A DNA stretch of 64,000 nucleotides from Pseudomonas morbosilactucae (lineage in GTDB: Bacteria; Pseudomonadota; Gammaproteobacteria; Pseudomonadales; Pseudomonadaceae), in the NCBI RefSeq assembly GCF_023241715.1, contig NZ_JALQCW010000005.1, positions 62,001-126,000 on the forward strand, written 5' to 3'. Position 1 is the stretch's first letter. Each line of letters begins with the position of its first letter. This document shows positions 9,090 to 17,987 of this stretch, piece after piece. The translations under genes and the position numbers were made by a program. The notes under the pieces were generated by a model. The model saw nothing but the letters and a program-made list of their open reading frames with translations. It was not told the origin of the DNA and did not search any database.

Positions 9090-9902
9090 TCAGATATGCA
9101 GGATGTATTCACGGACCAGCTTGCTGCCGAAATACGCCAGCATCAGCAGGCAGAATCCGGCCAGGGTCCAGCGAATTGCCTTGTGCCCGCGCCAGCCTAG
9201 GCGGTTGCGGCCCCACAGCAGCACGCTGAAGACGATCCAGGCCAGGCAGGCCAGCAGGGTCTTGTGCACCAGGTGCTGGGCAAACAGGTTCTCGACAAAC
9301 AGCCAGCCGGAGATCAGCGACAGCGAGAGCAGGGTCCAGCCGGCCCAGAGGAAACCGAACAGCAGGCTTTCCATGGTTTGCAGCGGCGGGAAGTTCTTGA
9401 TCAGCCCGGAGGGATGTTTGTGCTTGAGTTGGTGGTCTTGCACCAGCAGCAGCAAGGCCTGGAACACCGCGATGGTGAACATGCCGTAGGCCAGGATCGA
9501 CAATAGGATGTGGGCGAGAATCCCTGGCTCTTCATCAATCACCGGCACCGTGCCAGTGGGCACGAACTGCGCCGTCAGCGCGGTCAGGGCGCCGAGGGGG
9601 AACAGCAGGATCAGCAGGTTTTCCACCGGTATCCGCGAACAGGCGAGGAGGGTCAGGGCAATGACGGCAGCAGCAATCAGGCTCGCTGCGCTGAAAAAGT
9701 CCAGGCCCAGGCCGACGGGCGTGACCAAGTGAGTGAACAGGCTGGTGCAGTGAGCCAGCAGGGCGAAGATGCCCAGCGTAACCAGCAGGCGTTTGTCCGC
9801 CTTGGTGCCTTTGGCCAGGCGAGTGCCTTGATAGACGGTCGCAGCGGCGTAGAGGCAAGCGGCGGCGATAGTGGGTAGCAAGCTGGGTGACAAGGGGAGC
9901 AT
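9090..9902 (-). CDS. ypjD: YpjD/CorE inner membrane protein (cytochrome c assembly-like)
   Basis: A 270-residue protein with about eight hydrophobic helices that belongs to the CcmC/CcsA-like cytochrome c assembly family. It includes the segment GILAHILLSILAYGMFTIAV with a conserved His. In enterics YpjD (CorE) is associated with magnesium/cobalt handling together with CorB, and here the CorB-like gene follows directly. I chose the ATG at 9902, which is preceded by ACAGGA. An upstream in-frame start at 9995 would add 31 residues of non-hydrophobic sequence and run into the ffh promoter region. Confidence 0.82.
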   Translation of the reverse strand: MLPLSPSLLPTIAAACLYAAATVYQGTRLAKGTKADKRLLVTLGIFALLAHCTSLFTHLVTPVGLGLDFFSAASLIAAAVIALTLLACSRIPVENLLILLFPLGALTALTAQFVPTGTVPVIDEEPGILAHILLSILAYGMFTIAVFQALLLLVQDHQLKHKHPSGLIKNFPPLQTMESLLFGFLWAGWTLLSLSLISGWLFVENLFAQHLVHKTLLACLAWIVFSVLLWGRNRLGWRGHKAIRWTLAGFCLLMLAYFGSKLVREYILHI

Positions 9903-9985
9903 AAATCCTGTTAGGCAAGCCCGAAAGTCGCTGAGTTTGGCATAGAACCCTGAGGGCCGAAAGACCGTGGCCGCAGTCAGCGAGG

Positions 9986-10014
9986 TGTGCGCCACGCGCA
10001 GTCTTCGCTATAAT
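9986..10014 (+). promoter_or_regulatory. Candidate ffh promoter
   Basis: A perfect TATAAT at 10009-10014 in the ypjD/ffh divergent region, with a poor -35 (TGTGCG, 9986-9991) at 17-base spacing. Transcription would start near 10021, about 90 bases before the ffh ATG. Confidence 0.5.
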
Positions 10015-10111
10015 CCGCGACCTGCCCACGCCGCAGGCTCATCGAGCACTTGTTTATTACGCTCTGGGCCGCCATTACCCCCGGTCTACCTTGGGCCTGA
10101 AAGGATCGCGC

Positions 10112-11488
10112 ATGTTTGAAAACCTAACCGACCGTCTCTCGCAGACGCTGCGCCATGTCACCGGCAAGGCCAAGCTGACCGAGGACAACATCAAAGACAC
10201 CCTGCGTGAAGTGCGCATGGCGTTGCTGGAAGCCGACGTCGCCTTGCCGGTGGTCAAAGACTTCGTCAATTCGGTGAAGGAACGTGCGGTCGGCACCGAG
10301 GTGTCGCGCAGCCTGACGCCGGGCCAGGCCTTCGTGAAGATCGTCCAGGCGGAACTGGAAAGCCTGATGGGCGCCGCCAACGAGGATTTGAACCTCAGTG
10401 CAGTGCCGCCAGCCGTGGTCCTGATGGCCGGTCTGCAGGGTGCGGGTAAAACCACCACCGCCGGCAAGCTGGCGCGCTTCCTTAAAGAGCGCAAGAAGAA
10501 GAGCGTGATGGTGGTCTCGGCGGACGTCTACCGTCCGGCGGCGATCAAACAGCTGGAAACCCTGGCCAACGACATCGGCGTGACCTTCTTCCCGTCGGAC
10601 CTGAGCCAGAAGCCGGTGGCCATCGCCGAAGCGGCTATTAAAGAAGCCAAACTCAAATTCATCGACGTGGTCATCGTCGACACCGCCGGCCGTCTGCACA
10701 TCGACGGCGAGATGATGGAAGAGATCCAGGCGCTGCACGCGGCCATCAAGCCCGTGGAAACCCTGTTTGTGGTCGACGCCATGACCGGCCAGGACGCCGC
10801 CAACACGGCCAAGGCTTTTGGTGATGCACTGCCACTGACCGGCGTGATCCTGACCAAGGTCGATGGTGATGCCCGTGGCGGTGCTGCACTGTCGGTCCGC
10901 GCCATCACCGGCAAACCGATCAAGTTCATCGGTATGGGCGAGAAGACCGAGGCTCTGGAGCCGTTCCACCCCGAGCGTATTGCCTCGCGCATCCTCGGCA
11001 TGGGTGACGTGCTCAGCCTGATCGAACAGGCCGAACAGACCCTTGACAAAGACAAGGCCGACAAACTTGCGAAGAAGCTGAAAAAGGGCAAGGGCTTCGA
11101 CCTCGAAGACTTCCGCGATCAGCTGCAGCAGATGAAAAACATGGGCGGCCTGGGCGGGCTCATGGACAAGCTGCCGAACATCGGTGGGGTCAACCTGGCG
11201 CAGATGGGCAATGCCCAGGGCGCAGCCGAGAAGCAGTTCAAACAGATGGAAGCCATCATCAACTCCATGACCCCGGCCGAGCGCCGTGACCCTGAGCTGA
11301 TCAGCGGTTCGCGCAAGCGTCGGATCGCCATGGGTTCCGGTACCCAGGTGCAGGACATCGGTCGCTTGATCAAGCAGCACAAGCAGATGCAGAAGATGAT
11401 GAAGAAATTCTCCGCCAAGGGCGGTATGGCCAAAATGATGCGCGGCATGGGCGGAATGTTGCCCGGCGGCGGCATGCCAAAGATGTAA
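10112..11488 (+). CDS. ffh: Signal recognition particle protein Ffh
   Basis: A 458-residue GTPase that, with 4.5S RNA, targets nascent inner-membrane proteins to FtsY. The N domain occupies residues 1-95 and the G domain about 96-295, with P-loop GLQGAGKTTT at 107-116, DTAGR near 191 and TKVDGDARGG. The C-terminal methionine-rich M domain begins near residue 325 (GGMAKMMRGMGGMLPGGG at the end). The ATG at 10112 has AAAGGA upstream and gives the normal family length. It is divergent from ypjD. Confidence 0.98.
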   Translation: MFENLTDRLSQTLRHVTGKAKLTEDNIKDTLREVRMALLEADVALPVVKDFVNSVKERAVGTEVSRSLTPGQAFVKIVQAELESLMGAANEDLNLSAVPPAVVLMAGLQGAGKTTTAGKLARFLKERKKKSVMVVSADVYRPAAIKQLETLANDIGVTFFPSDLSQKPVAIAEAAIKEAKLKFIDVVIVDTAGRLHIDGEMMEEIQALHAAIKPVETLFVVDAMTGQDAANTAKAFGDALPLTGVILTKVDGDARGGAALSVRAITGKPIKFIGMGEKTEALEPFHPERIASRILGMGDVLSLIEQAEQTLDKDKADKLAKKLKKGKGFDLEDFRDQLQQMKNMGGLGGLMDKLPNIGGVNLAQMGNAQGAAEKQFKQMEAIINSMTPAERRDPELISGSRKRRIAMGSGTQVQDIGRLIKQHKQMQKMMKKFSAKGGMAKMMRGMGGMLPGGGMPKM

Positions 11489-11495
11489 AGAATCC

Positions 11496-11520
11496 GCGCC
11501 GGCAGTCATGCCGGCGCTTT
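11496..11520 (+). terminator. Terminator-like hairpin after ffh
   Basis: A perfect 9-bp stem (GCGCCGGCA / TGCCGGCGC) with a 4-base loop and only three following T. The short T-run makes it a weak terminator. Confidence 0.55.
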
Positions 11521-11635
11521 CCACGGGGACGTGGAATCCACAGCCAACCCGCTTTTGCGGGCGCTGACTCGCCGTTGTTCGCGACGGCTCTATAGCAAAT
11601 CTGCATGGCGGCCGATAGGCGCCGGAAAAAGACAT

Positions 11636-11663
11636 TTGCAAAAGTCCGGATATTCCTTAGAAT
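11636..11663 (+). promoter_or_regulatory. Promoter of the rpsP operon
   Basis: TTGCAA (11636-11641), a 16-base spacer and TAGAAT (11658-11663), placed 73 bases before rpsP. Both hexamers are close to the sigma-70 consensus, as expected for a ribosomal-protein operon. Confidence 0.7.
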
Positions 11664-11735
11664 ATGCGGCCTTTCGGGCACCCATGCCCGCTGTGCATTT
11701 AGATTTGCAGCACCGACTACAGGAACGATGTTCAC

Positions 11736-11987
11736 ATGCTAACAATCCGTCTTGCCCTTGGCGGCTCCAAAAAGCGCCCGTTTTACCACTTGACCGTGAC
11801 CGACAGCCGCAACCCACGCGACGGTTCGCACAAGGAACAAGTAGGCTTCTTCAACCCGATCGCTCGTGGTCAAGAAGTCCGCCTGTCCGTGAACCAAGAG
11901 CGCGTAGCCTACTGGCTGAGCGTTGGTGCACAGCCTTCTGAGCGTGTTGCTCAGTTGCTGAAGGAATCGGCTAAGGCTGCAGCCTGA
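11736..11987 (+). CDS. rpsP: 30S ribosomal protein S16
   Basis: An 83-residue ribosomal protein, recognised from [19 protein letters not shown] and [19 protein letters not shown]. It binds 16S rRNA in early 30S assembly. It is the first gene of the conserved rpsP-rimM-trmD-rplS operon, five bases before rimM. ACAGGA lies upstream of the ATG. Confidence 0.99.
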   Translation: MLTIRLALGGSKKRPFYHLTVTDSRNPRDGSHKEQVGFFNPIARGQEVRLSVNQERVAYWLSVGAQPSERVAQLLKESAKAAA

Positions 11988-11992
11988 ACCCT

Positions 11993-12529
11993 ATGAACGC
12001 GACGCCTGCTCCTGCTGATGATTTGATCGTTATTGGCAAAATCTATTCTGTTCATGGCGTTCGCGGCGAAGTGAAGGTGTATTCCTTTACTGATCCGATT
12101 AAAAACCTGTTGGACTACAAAACCTGGACGCTCAAGCGCGAAGGTAGCGTGAAACAGGTTGAGCTGGTCAGCGGACGCGGGAATGACAAGTTCCTGGTCG
12201 CAAAGCTCAAGGGTCTCGATGATCGTGAAGAAGCGCGTCTTCTGGCCGGTTATGAGATCTGCGTGCCGCGTAACCTGTTCCCTGAGCTGACCGACGGCGA
12301 GTACTACTGGTACCAGCTGGAAGGTCTCAAGGTCATCGACACTCACGGACAACTGTTCGGGAAAATCGATCACCTGCTGGAGACTGGCTCGAACGATGTA
12401 ATGGTGGTTAAGCCTTGCGTTGGCAGCCTGGATGATCGTGAACGCTTGTTGCCCTATACGGAGCAATGTGTGTTGAGCGTCGACCTGGCGGCAGGCGAGA
12501 TGAAGGTGGAATGGGATGCGGACTTCTAA
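11993..12529 (+). CDS. rimM: Ribosome maturation factor RimM
   Basis: A 178-residue 30S maturation factor that binds S19. The N-terminal RimM domain ([20 protein letters not shown]) and the C-terminal PRC-barrel ([15 protein letters not shown]) are both intact. It lies between rpsP and trmD in the standard order. The ribosome-binding site is weak, so translation may depend on coupling to rpsP. Confidence 0.98.
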   Translation: MNATPAPADDLIVIGKIYSVHGVRGEVKVYSFTDPIKNLLDYKTWTLKREGSVKQVELVSGRGNDKFLVAKLKGLDDREEARLLAGYEICVPRNLFPELTDGEYYWYQLEGLKVIDTHGQLFGKIDHLLETGSNDVMVVKPCVGSLDDRERLLPYTEQCVLSVDLAAGEMKVEWDADF

Positions 12530-12531
12530 GC

Positions 12532-13284
12532 GTGGCTAACTTGCGCGTAGAAGTGATCAGTTTGTTTCCCGAGATGTTTTCCGCCATCAGCGATTACGGC
12601 ATAACCAGCCGCGCGGTGAAACAGGGGCTCTTGCAGCTCACCTGTTGGAATCCGCGAGACTACACAACGGATCGACATCACACTGTGGACGATCGCCCGT
12701 TTGGCGGTGGCCCTGGCATGGTGATGAAGATCAAGCCCCTGGAAGATGCACTGGTTCAGGCCAGAAACGCAGCCGGGGAGGGTGCGAAGGTGATTTACCT
12801 GTCGCCCCAAGGCCGCCAGCTGAATCAGTCGGCGGTACGCGATTTGGCGAATGAGGATGCATTGATCCTGATTGCCGGTCGCTATGAAGGCATTGACGAG
12901 CGTTTTATTGAGGCTCATGTCGATGAAGAGTGGTCGATTGGCGACTATGTACTTTCCGGTGGCGAGCTGCCGGCGATGGTCCTGATTGATGCGGTTACGC
13001 GACTGCTGCCTGGAGCTTTAGGGCATGCGGATTCCGCGGAGGAAGATTCCTTCACGGATGGTCTGCTGGATTGCCCGCACTACACCCGACCGGAGGTGTA
13101 TGCGGATCAGCGTGTTCCCGACGTGTTGCTAAGTGGCAATCACGCACATATCCGGCGTTGGCGTTTACAGCAGTCCCTTGGTCGGACCTATGAACGACGC
13201 GCCGATCTTCTGGAAAGCCGCTCGCTTTCTGGAGAAGAGAAGAAGCTGCTCGAGGAATATCTCCGCGAGCGGGACGATAGTTAA
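12532..13284 (+). CDS. trmD: tRNA (guanine-37-N1)-methyltransferase TrmD
   Basis: A 250-residue SPOUT methyltransferase that makes m1G37 in tRNAs and prevents +1 frameshifting. It begins [20 protein letters not shown]. The trefoil-knot SAM site is in [13 protein letters not shown] and [12 protein letters not shown], and the C-terminal tRNA-binding domain follows. I chose the GTG at 12532, 2 bases after the rimM stop, which gives the conserved [10 protein letters not shown] start. A start inside rimM (12466) would add an unrelated leader. Confidence 0.97.
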   Translation: MANLRVEVISLFPEMFSAISDYGITSRAVKQGLLQLTCWNPRDYTTDRHHTVDDRPFGGGPGMVMKIKPLEDALVQARNAAGEGAKVIYLSPQGRQLNQSAVRDLANEDALILIAGRYEGIDERFIEAHVDEEWSIGDYVLSGGELPAMVLIDAVTRLLPGALGHADSAEEDSFTDGLLDCPHYTRPEVYADQRVPDVLLSGNHAHIRRWRLQQSLGRTYERRADLLESRSLSGEEKKLLEEYLRERDDS

Positions 13285-13329
13285 CAACGTATCGATGGTA
13301 AGTCAGACGATTTACCTTAGGAGCACAGC

Positions 13330-13680
13330 ATGACCAACAAAATCATCCTTGCACTCGAAGCAGAGCAGATGACCAAAGAAATCCCTACCTTTGCCCCGGG
13401 CGATACCATCATCGTTCAGGTGAAAGTGAAGGAAGGTGATCGTTCGCGTCTGCAGGCGTTCGAAGGCGTAGTAATCGCCAAGCGCAACCGCGGTGTGAAC
13501 AGCGCGTTCACCGTACGTAAAATCTCCAACGGTGTTGGCGTAGAGCGTACTTTCCAGACCTACAGCCCGCAAATCGACAGCATGTCGGTCAAGCGTCGCG
13601 GTGACGTGCGTAAAGCCAAGCTGTACTACCTGCGTGACCTGTCGGGTAAAGCAGCTCGCATCAAGGAAAAACTGGTTTAA
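13330..13680 (+). CDS. rplS: 50S ribosomal protein L19
   Basis: A 116-residue protein recognised from [20 protein letters not shown] and the [14 protein letters not shown] tail. It sits at the 50S-30S interface. TTAGGAG lies 8 bases before the ATG. It is the last gene of the operon and is followed by a strong terminator. Confidence 0.99.
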   Translation: MTNKIILALEAEQMTKEIPTFAPGDTIIVQVKVKEGDRSRLQAFEGVVIAKRNRGVNSAFTVRKISNGVGVERTFQTYSPQIDSMSVKRRGDVRKAKLYYLRDLSGKAARIKEKLV

Positions 13681-13698
13681 GTCCAGCTTCCGATGCAG

Positions 13699-13726
13699 AA
13701 AAAAGCAGCCTACGGGCTGCTTTTTT
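13699..13726 (+). terminator. Intrinsic terminator of the rpsP operon
   Basis: AAAAAAGCAGCC-TACG-GGCTGC followed by six T, 19 bases after the rplS stop. Confidence 0.95.
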
Positions 13727-13771
13727 GTTGCCCGTCATTTATCCCTTTTTAGTGTTTCAGGCAGTCGATCC

Positions 13772-14182
13772 ATGTCCCCTCGCGAGCAAGAAATCCAGCG
13801 CCGCACCGAGCTCTCGGTGACCCGCGTGACCAAGGCAGTATTCCCGTCCACCACCAATCACCACAACACCCTGTTCGGCGGCACCGCCCTGGCCTGGATG
13901 GACGAAGTGTCGTTCATCGCCGCGACACGCTTCTGTCGGCTGCCGCTGGTGACGGTGTCGACCGACCGTATCGATTTCAATCACCCGATTGCGGCCGGCT
14001 CGATTGTCGAGTTGGTCGGGACGGTGGTGAAGGTGGGCAATACCAGCCTCAAGGTCGAGGTGGAGGTGTTTGTTGAAAGCATGAGTTGTGACGGGCGTGA
14101 GAAAGCCATCCATGGCCTGTTCAGTTTTGTCGCTATCGATGACGACAAGCGCCCCGTGCCGGTGCTCCCAGGCTTCATGTAG
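13772..14182 (+). CDS. Cytosolic acyl-CoA thioesterase (hotdog, YciA type)
   Basis: A 136-residue single-hotdog protein with the YciA/BACH signature NHHNTLFGGTALAWMDE; the Asp of AWMDE is the catalytic acid of the family. It hydrolyses acyl-CoA to free acid and CoA, and members usually prefer medium to long chains. I chose the ATG at 13772, after the rplS terminator. The 3' end overlaps the convergent antiporter gene by 8 bases. Confidence 0.92.
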   Translation: MSPREQEIQRRTELSVTRVTKAVFPSTTNHHNTLFGGTALAWMDEVSFIAATRFCRLPLVTVSTDRIDFNHPIAAGSIVELVGTVVKVGNTSLKVEVEVFVESMSCDGREKAIHGLFSFVAIDDDKRPVPVLPGFM

Positions 14183-15989
14183 GCGCTCGCGGGGTTTCAG
14201 GTTGGATCAGGGCCAGTAAGGTCCAGCCCGAAGTTGGCTTGAGACTGCTGTCGGGTGTGATCACGTGGACCCATCCATTGCCGTCCCGGGCGAACAGCAA
14301 GGTGGCTCGTTCGCCATGCAGGGCTTGGTAGTCGTCCCAGCCAAAAGCCTCGGTCAGGTGCGTGCTGTACAGCTCGGCGCCCTGGCCCAGCAGGCTCGCC
14401 AGTTTGGTGTAGGTCAGGGCTTCGTTGCCCAGCAGTTGCCCCCGATGTTCATGACTGGCGCGGTGTTTGTCGGTGCGGCGGCTCTCCTGGCTGTTGGCCA
14501 GGGTGAATAGGCGTTGGTGGCCGAATTCATGGCGAAAGCGCATCGCCGCCAGGGTGTTCAGTTCGCCGGAGGGTGACAGCGCCAGCAGGTGGCCCAGCCC
14601 CACTAGGTCGAGGTGGGCGTCGGCGTGCTGGGAAGCCGGGTTGCCAAAGTACGTTGGCAAGCCTTCCATGCGGGCGGCGCGGATGTTTTCCCAGCTGGAG
14701 TCGGTCAGCAGCACGCGGCAGCCCAGTTGTTGCAAGGCTTTGCCCATGATGCGCGCCGGGCCGTTGGCACCAACGATCAGGAAGCCGCTGGGGGCTGGTT
14801 CGGCGACTTTCAACAGGCGCGCCAGCGGGCGTGCGGTGGCGCTTTGCAGGACCACCGTGCCGATGATCACGGCGAAGGTCAGTGGCACCAGTAGCAACGC
14901 CCCCTCATGGCCGGCTTCGTCCAGGCGGATGGCGAAGATCGCGGACACCGCGGCGGCGACGATCCCCCGTGGAGCAATCCAGGCCAGCAAGGCCCGCTCC
15001 CGCCAGTTAAGGCTCGACCCCGCCGTGGACAGCAGCACATTCAGTGGGCGGGCGATCAGTTGGATCACCAGCAGCAGAATCAGCACCAGCGGCCCCAGGG
15101 CAATCAGGGCGTTAAGATCCAGGCGCGCCGCCAGCAGGATAAACAGCCCGGAAATCAGCAGTACGCTGAGGTTTTCTTTGAAGTGCAGGATGTGTCGCAC
15201 GTCCACGCCCTTCATATTGGCCATCCACATGCCCATCAGGGTGACCGCCAGCAGCCCGGACTCGTGCATCACCTGGTTGGACGCGATGAAAATCCCCAGC
15301 ACACCGGCCAGGCTCGCCAGGTTGTGCAGGTACTCCGGCAGCCATTGGCGTCGGATGATGGTGCCGAGCACCCAGCCGCCGGCGATGCCGAACAGGCTGC
15401 CGCAAAGAATCACTCCACCGAAGGTCAGCAGGCTGTGGCTCAGCCCGTCGCCAGTGGCGCTGGCAATGATGAAGCTGTAGACCACCACCGCCAGCAAGGC
15501 GCCGATGGGGTCGATGACGATGCCTTCCCAGCGCAGGATATTGGCGATCGACGCCTTGGGGCGCACCACCCGCAGCATCGGCACAATCACCGTCGGTCCG
15601 GTGACCAGGGTCAGGGTCCCGAACAGCAAGGCCAGCATCCAGTCGAAACCCAGCAACCAGTGGGTGGCCAGGGTGATCACGGCCCAGGTGGACAGCGCGC
15701 CGAGGGTCACCAGGCGGCGGACCACGCTGCCGATTTCACGCCATTGCGACAGGTGCAGGGTCAGGCTGCCCTCAAACAGAATCAGCGCCACCGCCAGGGA
15801 AACCAGCGGCATCAGCAAGGGGCCGAACATTTCCTGAGGGTCGAGCCAGCCCAGCACGGGCCCGGCCAGGATGCCGCTGAGCAGCAGAAAAAGAATCGCC
15901 GGCAGCTTCAGGCGCCAGGCCAGCCACTGACAGCCCAGCGCGGCGACGCCGATGCCGCCGAAGGCCAACAGAATCTGTTGTTCGTTCAT
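14175..15989 (-). CDS. CPA1-type Na+(K+)/H+ antiporter with TrkA-like NAD-binding domain
   Basis: A 604-residue protein. Residues ~1-400 form a 12-13-helix sodium/hydrogen exchanger domain, with LILFEGSLTL in the fourth helix region and WAIAPRGIVAAAVSAI-like sequence in the conserved ARG segment. Residues ~405-520 form a Rossmann fold (FLIVGANGPARIMGKALQQL) resembling TrkA_N/RCK regulatory domains, followed by a short C-terminal tail. It is likely a cation:proton antiporter for pH and cation homeostasis, gated by nucleotide. AGGGAG precedes the ATG. It converges with the thioesterase gene. Confidence 0.88.
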   Translation of the reverse strand: MNEQQILLAFGGIGVAALGCQWLAWRLKLPAILFLLLSGILAGPVLGWLDPQEMFGPLLMPLVSLAVALILFEGSLTLHLSQWREIGSVVRRLVTLGALSTWAVITLATHWLLGFDWMLALLFGTLTLVTGPTVIVPMLRVVRPKASIANILRWEGIVIDPIGALLAVVVYSFIIASATGDGLSHSLLTFGGVILCGSLFGIAGGWVLGTIIRRQWLPEYLHNLASLAGVLGIFIASNQVMHESGLLAVTLMGMWMANMKGVDVRHILHFKENLSVLLISGLFILLAARLDLNALIALGPLVLILLLVIQLIARPLNVLLSTAGSSLNWRERALLAWIAPRGIVAAAVSAIFAIRLDEAGHEGALLLVPLTFAVIIGTVVLQSATARPLARLLKVAEPAPSGFLIVGANGPARIMGKALQQLGCRVLLTDSSWENIRAARMEGLPTYFGNPASQHADAHLDLVGLGHLLALSPSGELNTLAAMRFRHEFGHQRLFTLANSQESRRTDKHRASHEHRGQLLGNEALTYTKLASLLGQGAELYSTHLTEAFGWDDYQALHGERATLLFARDGNGWVHVITPDSSLKPTSGWTLLALIQPETPRAPT

Positions 15990-16095
15990 TGACGCTCCCT
16001 GTTTCTTGAAATGGCCGGCTATGAAAGACTAGCGACCCTGCATGCAGTTCATTTGTTTTTTTCGCGTGGCCCAAGGGCGCGCCTTTCGAGTGTTT

Positions 16096-16992
16096 ATGGC
16101 CGCTGTCGATCACCCCCTGATAGACCGATTTCTCGATGCCCTGTGGTTGGAAAAAGGCCTCTCGGACAACACCCGTGATGCCTATCGCAGTGACCTGGCA
16201 CTGTTCAACGGCTGGCTGCTGGAGCAGGGGCTGGCCCTGGAGAATGCAGGGCGCGAACTGATCCTCGATCACCTGGCCTGGCGCGTAGAAAAGGCCTACA
16301 AGCCCCGTTCTACGGCGCGTTTTCTGTCGGGCGTGCGGGGCTTCTACCGCTACCTGCTGCGTGAAAAGCTGATCGCCGTGGACCCAACCCTGCGGGTCGA
16401 CATGCCCCAGTTGGGTCGCCCTCTGCCCAAGTCCCTGTCTGAAGCCGATGTCGAAGCCCTGCTGGCCGCGCCGGATCTGAGCGAGGCCATCGGCCAGCGT
16501 GACCGGGCCATGCTCGAAGTGCTCTACGCCTGCGGATTGCGGGTGACCGAGTTGATCAGCCTGACCCTGGAACAGGTCAATCTGCGCCAGGGCGTGTTGC
16601 GAGTCATGGGCAAGGGCAGTAAGGAGCGCCTGGTGCCCATGGGGGAAGAGGCCATCGTCTGGGTCGAGCGCTACATGCGCGATGCACGCGCCGAGTTGCT
16701 CGGCGGGCGCCCCAGTGATGTGCTGTTCCCCAGCCTGCGCGGCGAGCAGATGACGCGCCAGACCTTCTGGCACCGTATCAAGCACCAGGCCAAGGTGGCC
16801 GGGATCGGCAAATCGTTGTCGCCCCACACCTTGCGCCATGCTTTCGCCACGCACTTGCTCAACCACGGTGCCGACCTGCGGGTGGTGCAAATGCTGCTGG
16901 GGCACAGCGACCTGTCGACCACGCAGATCTACACCCACGTGGCTCGGGCGCGCCTGCAAGAGCTGCACGCCAAGCATCACCCTCGTGGTTGA
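16096..16992 (+). CDS. xerD: Site-specific tyrosine recombinase XerD
   Basis: A 298-residue recombinase that resolves chromosome dimers at dif with XerC and FtsK. The N-terminal SAM-like domain (residues 5-90) and the catalytic domain are complete, with Arg149, Lys173, His244, Arg247, His270 and the nucleophile Tyr279 all present (SPHTLRHAFATHL; LGHSDLSTTQIYTHV). I chose the ATG at 16096 on family length; an in-frame start at 16042 would add 18 non-conserved residues. It lies upstream of dsbC, as in other pseudomonads. Confidence 0.97.
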   Translation: MAAVDHPLIDRFLDALWLEKGLSDNTRDAYRSDLALFNGWLLEQGLALENAGRELILDHLAWRVEKAYKPRSTARFLSGVRGFYRYLLREKLIAVDPTLRVDMPQLGRPLPKSLSEADVEALLAAPDLSEAIGQRDRAMLEVLYACGLRVTELISLTLEQVNLRQGVLRVMGKGSKERLVPMGEEAIVWVERYMRDARAELLGGRPSDVLFPSLRGEQMTRQTFWHRIKHQAKVAGIGKSLSPHTLRHAFATHLLNHGADLRVVQMLLGHSDLSTTQIYTHVARARLQELHAKHHPRG

Positions 16993-17121
16993 TCGATAAT
17001 CGACCTCTGTAAAAGCACTTGCGTCAGCCGGAGTCGGCCCTCGCAACCAGATGTGATAGGCTTTGCCGGTTTGCAAAAAGGGCGTTTGAGTCGCCCCCTT
17101 TGCCCGTCTTCAGGAGTTTCC

Positions 17122-17853
17122 ATGCGCTTGACCCAGATTTTTGCTGCCGCCGCCATCGCGTTGGTCAGTACCTTCGCCTGTGCCGATGACGCCGCCGAGA
17201 AAACCATTCGCAAGAGCCTCGAAAGCCTGCAGCTCGAAGTGCCCGTGGAAAGCATCAGCGCCAGCCCGCTGCCGGGCCTGTATGAAGTCAAGCTCAAGGG
17301 CAGTCGCGTGCTCTATGCCAGCGCTGACGGCCAGTTCGTGATGCAGGGGTATCTGTTCCAGCTCAAGGACGGCAAACCGGTCAACCTGACTGAAAAAACC
17401 GAGCGCCTGGGCGTCTCCAAGTTGATCAACAACATTCCGGTCGCAGAAACGGTGGTCTATCCGGCCATTGGCGAGACCAAGACCCATATCACCGTCTTTA
17501 CCGACACCACCTGCCCGTACTGCCACAAACTGCACGCCGAAGTGCCCGAGCTGAACAAAATGGGCGTCGAAGTGCGTTATGTGGCGTTCCCGCGCCAGGG
17601 CCTGGGTTCGCCGGGTGACGAACAACTGCAAGCGGTCTGGTGCTCGGCGGACAAGAAAGCCGCGATGGACAAGATGGTCGATGGCAAGGAAATCAAGGCC
17701 GCCAAGTGCGCCAACCCGGTTTCCAAGCAATTCGCCCTGGGCCAGTCCATTGGCGTGAACGGTACGCCGGCCATCGTTTTGGCCGATGGCCAAGTCATTC
17801 CGGGCTACCAGCCTGCACCGCAAGTGGCCAAACTGGCGCTGGGTGCGAAATAA
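17122..17853 (+). CDS. dsbC: Periplasmic disulfide isomerase DsbC
   Basis: A 243-residue thiol:disulfide interchange protein. The signal peptide ends near residue 21 (AAIALVSTFACA). The N-terminal dimerisation domain runs to about residue 80. The thioredoxin-fold catalytic domain carries the redox motif CPYC at 131-134 and the cis-proline loop GTP near 214-216. It isomerises wrong disulfides with electrons from DsbD. CAGGAG precedes the ATG at 17122. Confidence 0.96.
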   Translation: MRLTQIFAAAAIALVSTFACADDAAEKTIRKSLESLQLEVPVESISASPLPGLYEVKLKGSRVLYASADGQFVMQGYLFQLKDGKPVNLTEKTERLGVSKLINNIPVAETVVYPAIGETKTHITVFTDTTCPYCHKLHAEVPELNKMGVEVRYVAFPRQGLGSPGDEQLQAVWCSADKKAAMDKMVDGKEIKAAKCANPVSKQFALGQSIGVNGTPAIVLADGQVIPGYQPAPQVAKLALGAK

Positions 17854-17923
17854 TCCTGCATCGTCACGCTAAGCCTTTGACGATCATGGCGCGCCGGTTG
17901 CGATTGGCGGGTCATTAATAGAG

Positions 17924-17973
17924 AACCGCGTTGATCGCGGTTGTTTCCACGGCCGACCTTGAGTCGGCGTTTT
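17924..17973 (+). promoter_or_regulatory. Tandem hairpins between dsbC and hom
   Basis: Hairpin 1 is AACCGCG-TTGAT-CGCGGTT (17924-17942) followed by GTTT. Hairpin 2 is GCCGAC-CTTGA-GTCGGC (17952-17968) followed by GTTTT. They lie 15-64 bases before the hom start. They could be weak dsbC terminators or a hom leader structure. Confidence 0.5.
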
Positions 17974-17987
17974 ATGGGGAGTTCAGA

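Noticed and set aside
14907..15992. 361-codon plus-strand frame opposite the antiporter gene
   Set aside because: Its Gln/His/Gly-rich product has no domain signature, whereas the minus strand encodes a clear exchanger.
16096..16992. XerD as a mobile-element integrase
   Set aside because: Length, motifs and its place beside dsbC-hom-thrC identify the housekeeping recombinase.
17924..17987. Classical threonine attenuator with leader peptide before hom
   Set aside because: No short open frame rich in Thr or Ile codons precedes the hairpins.
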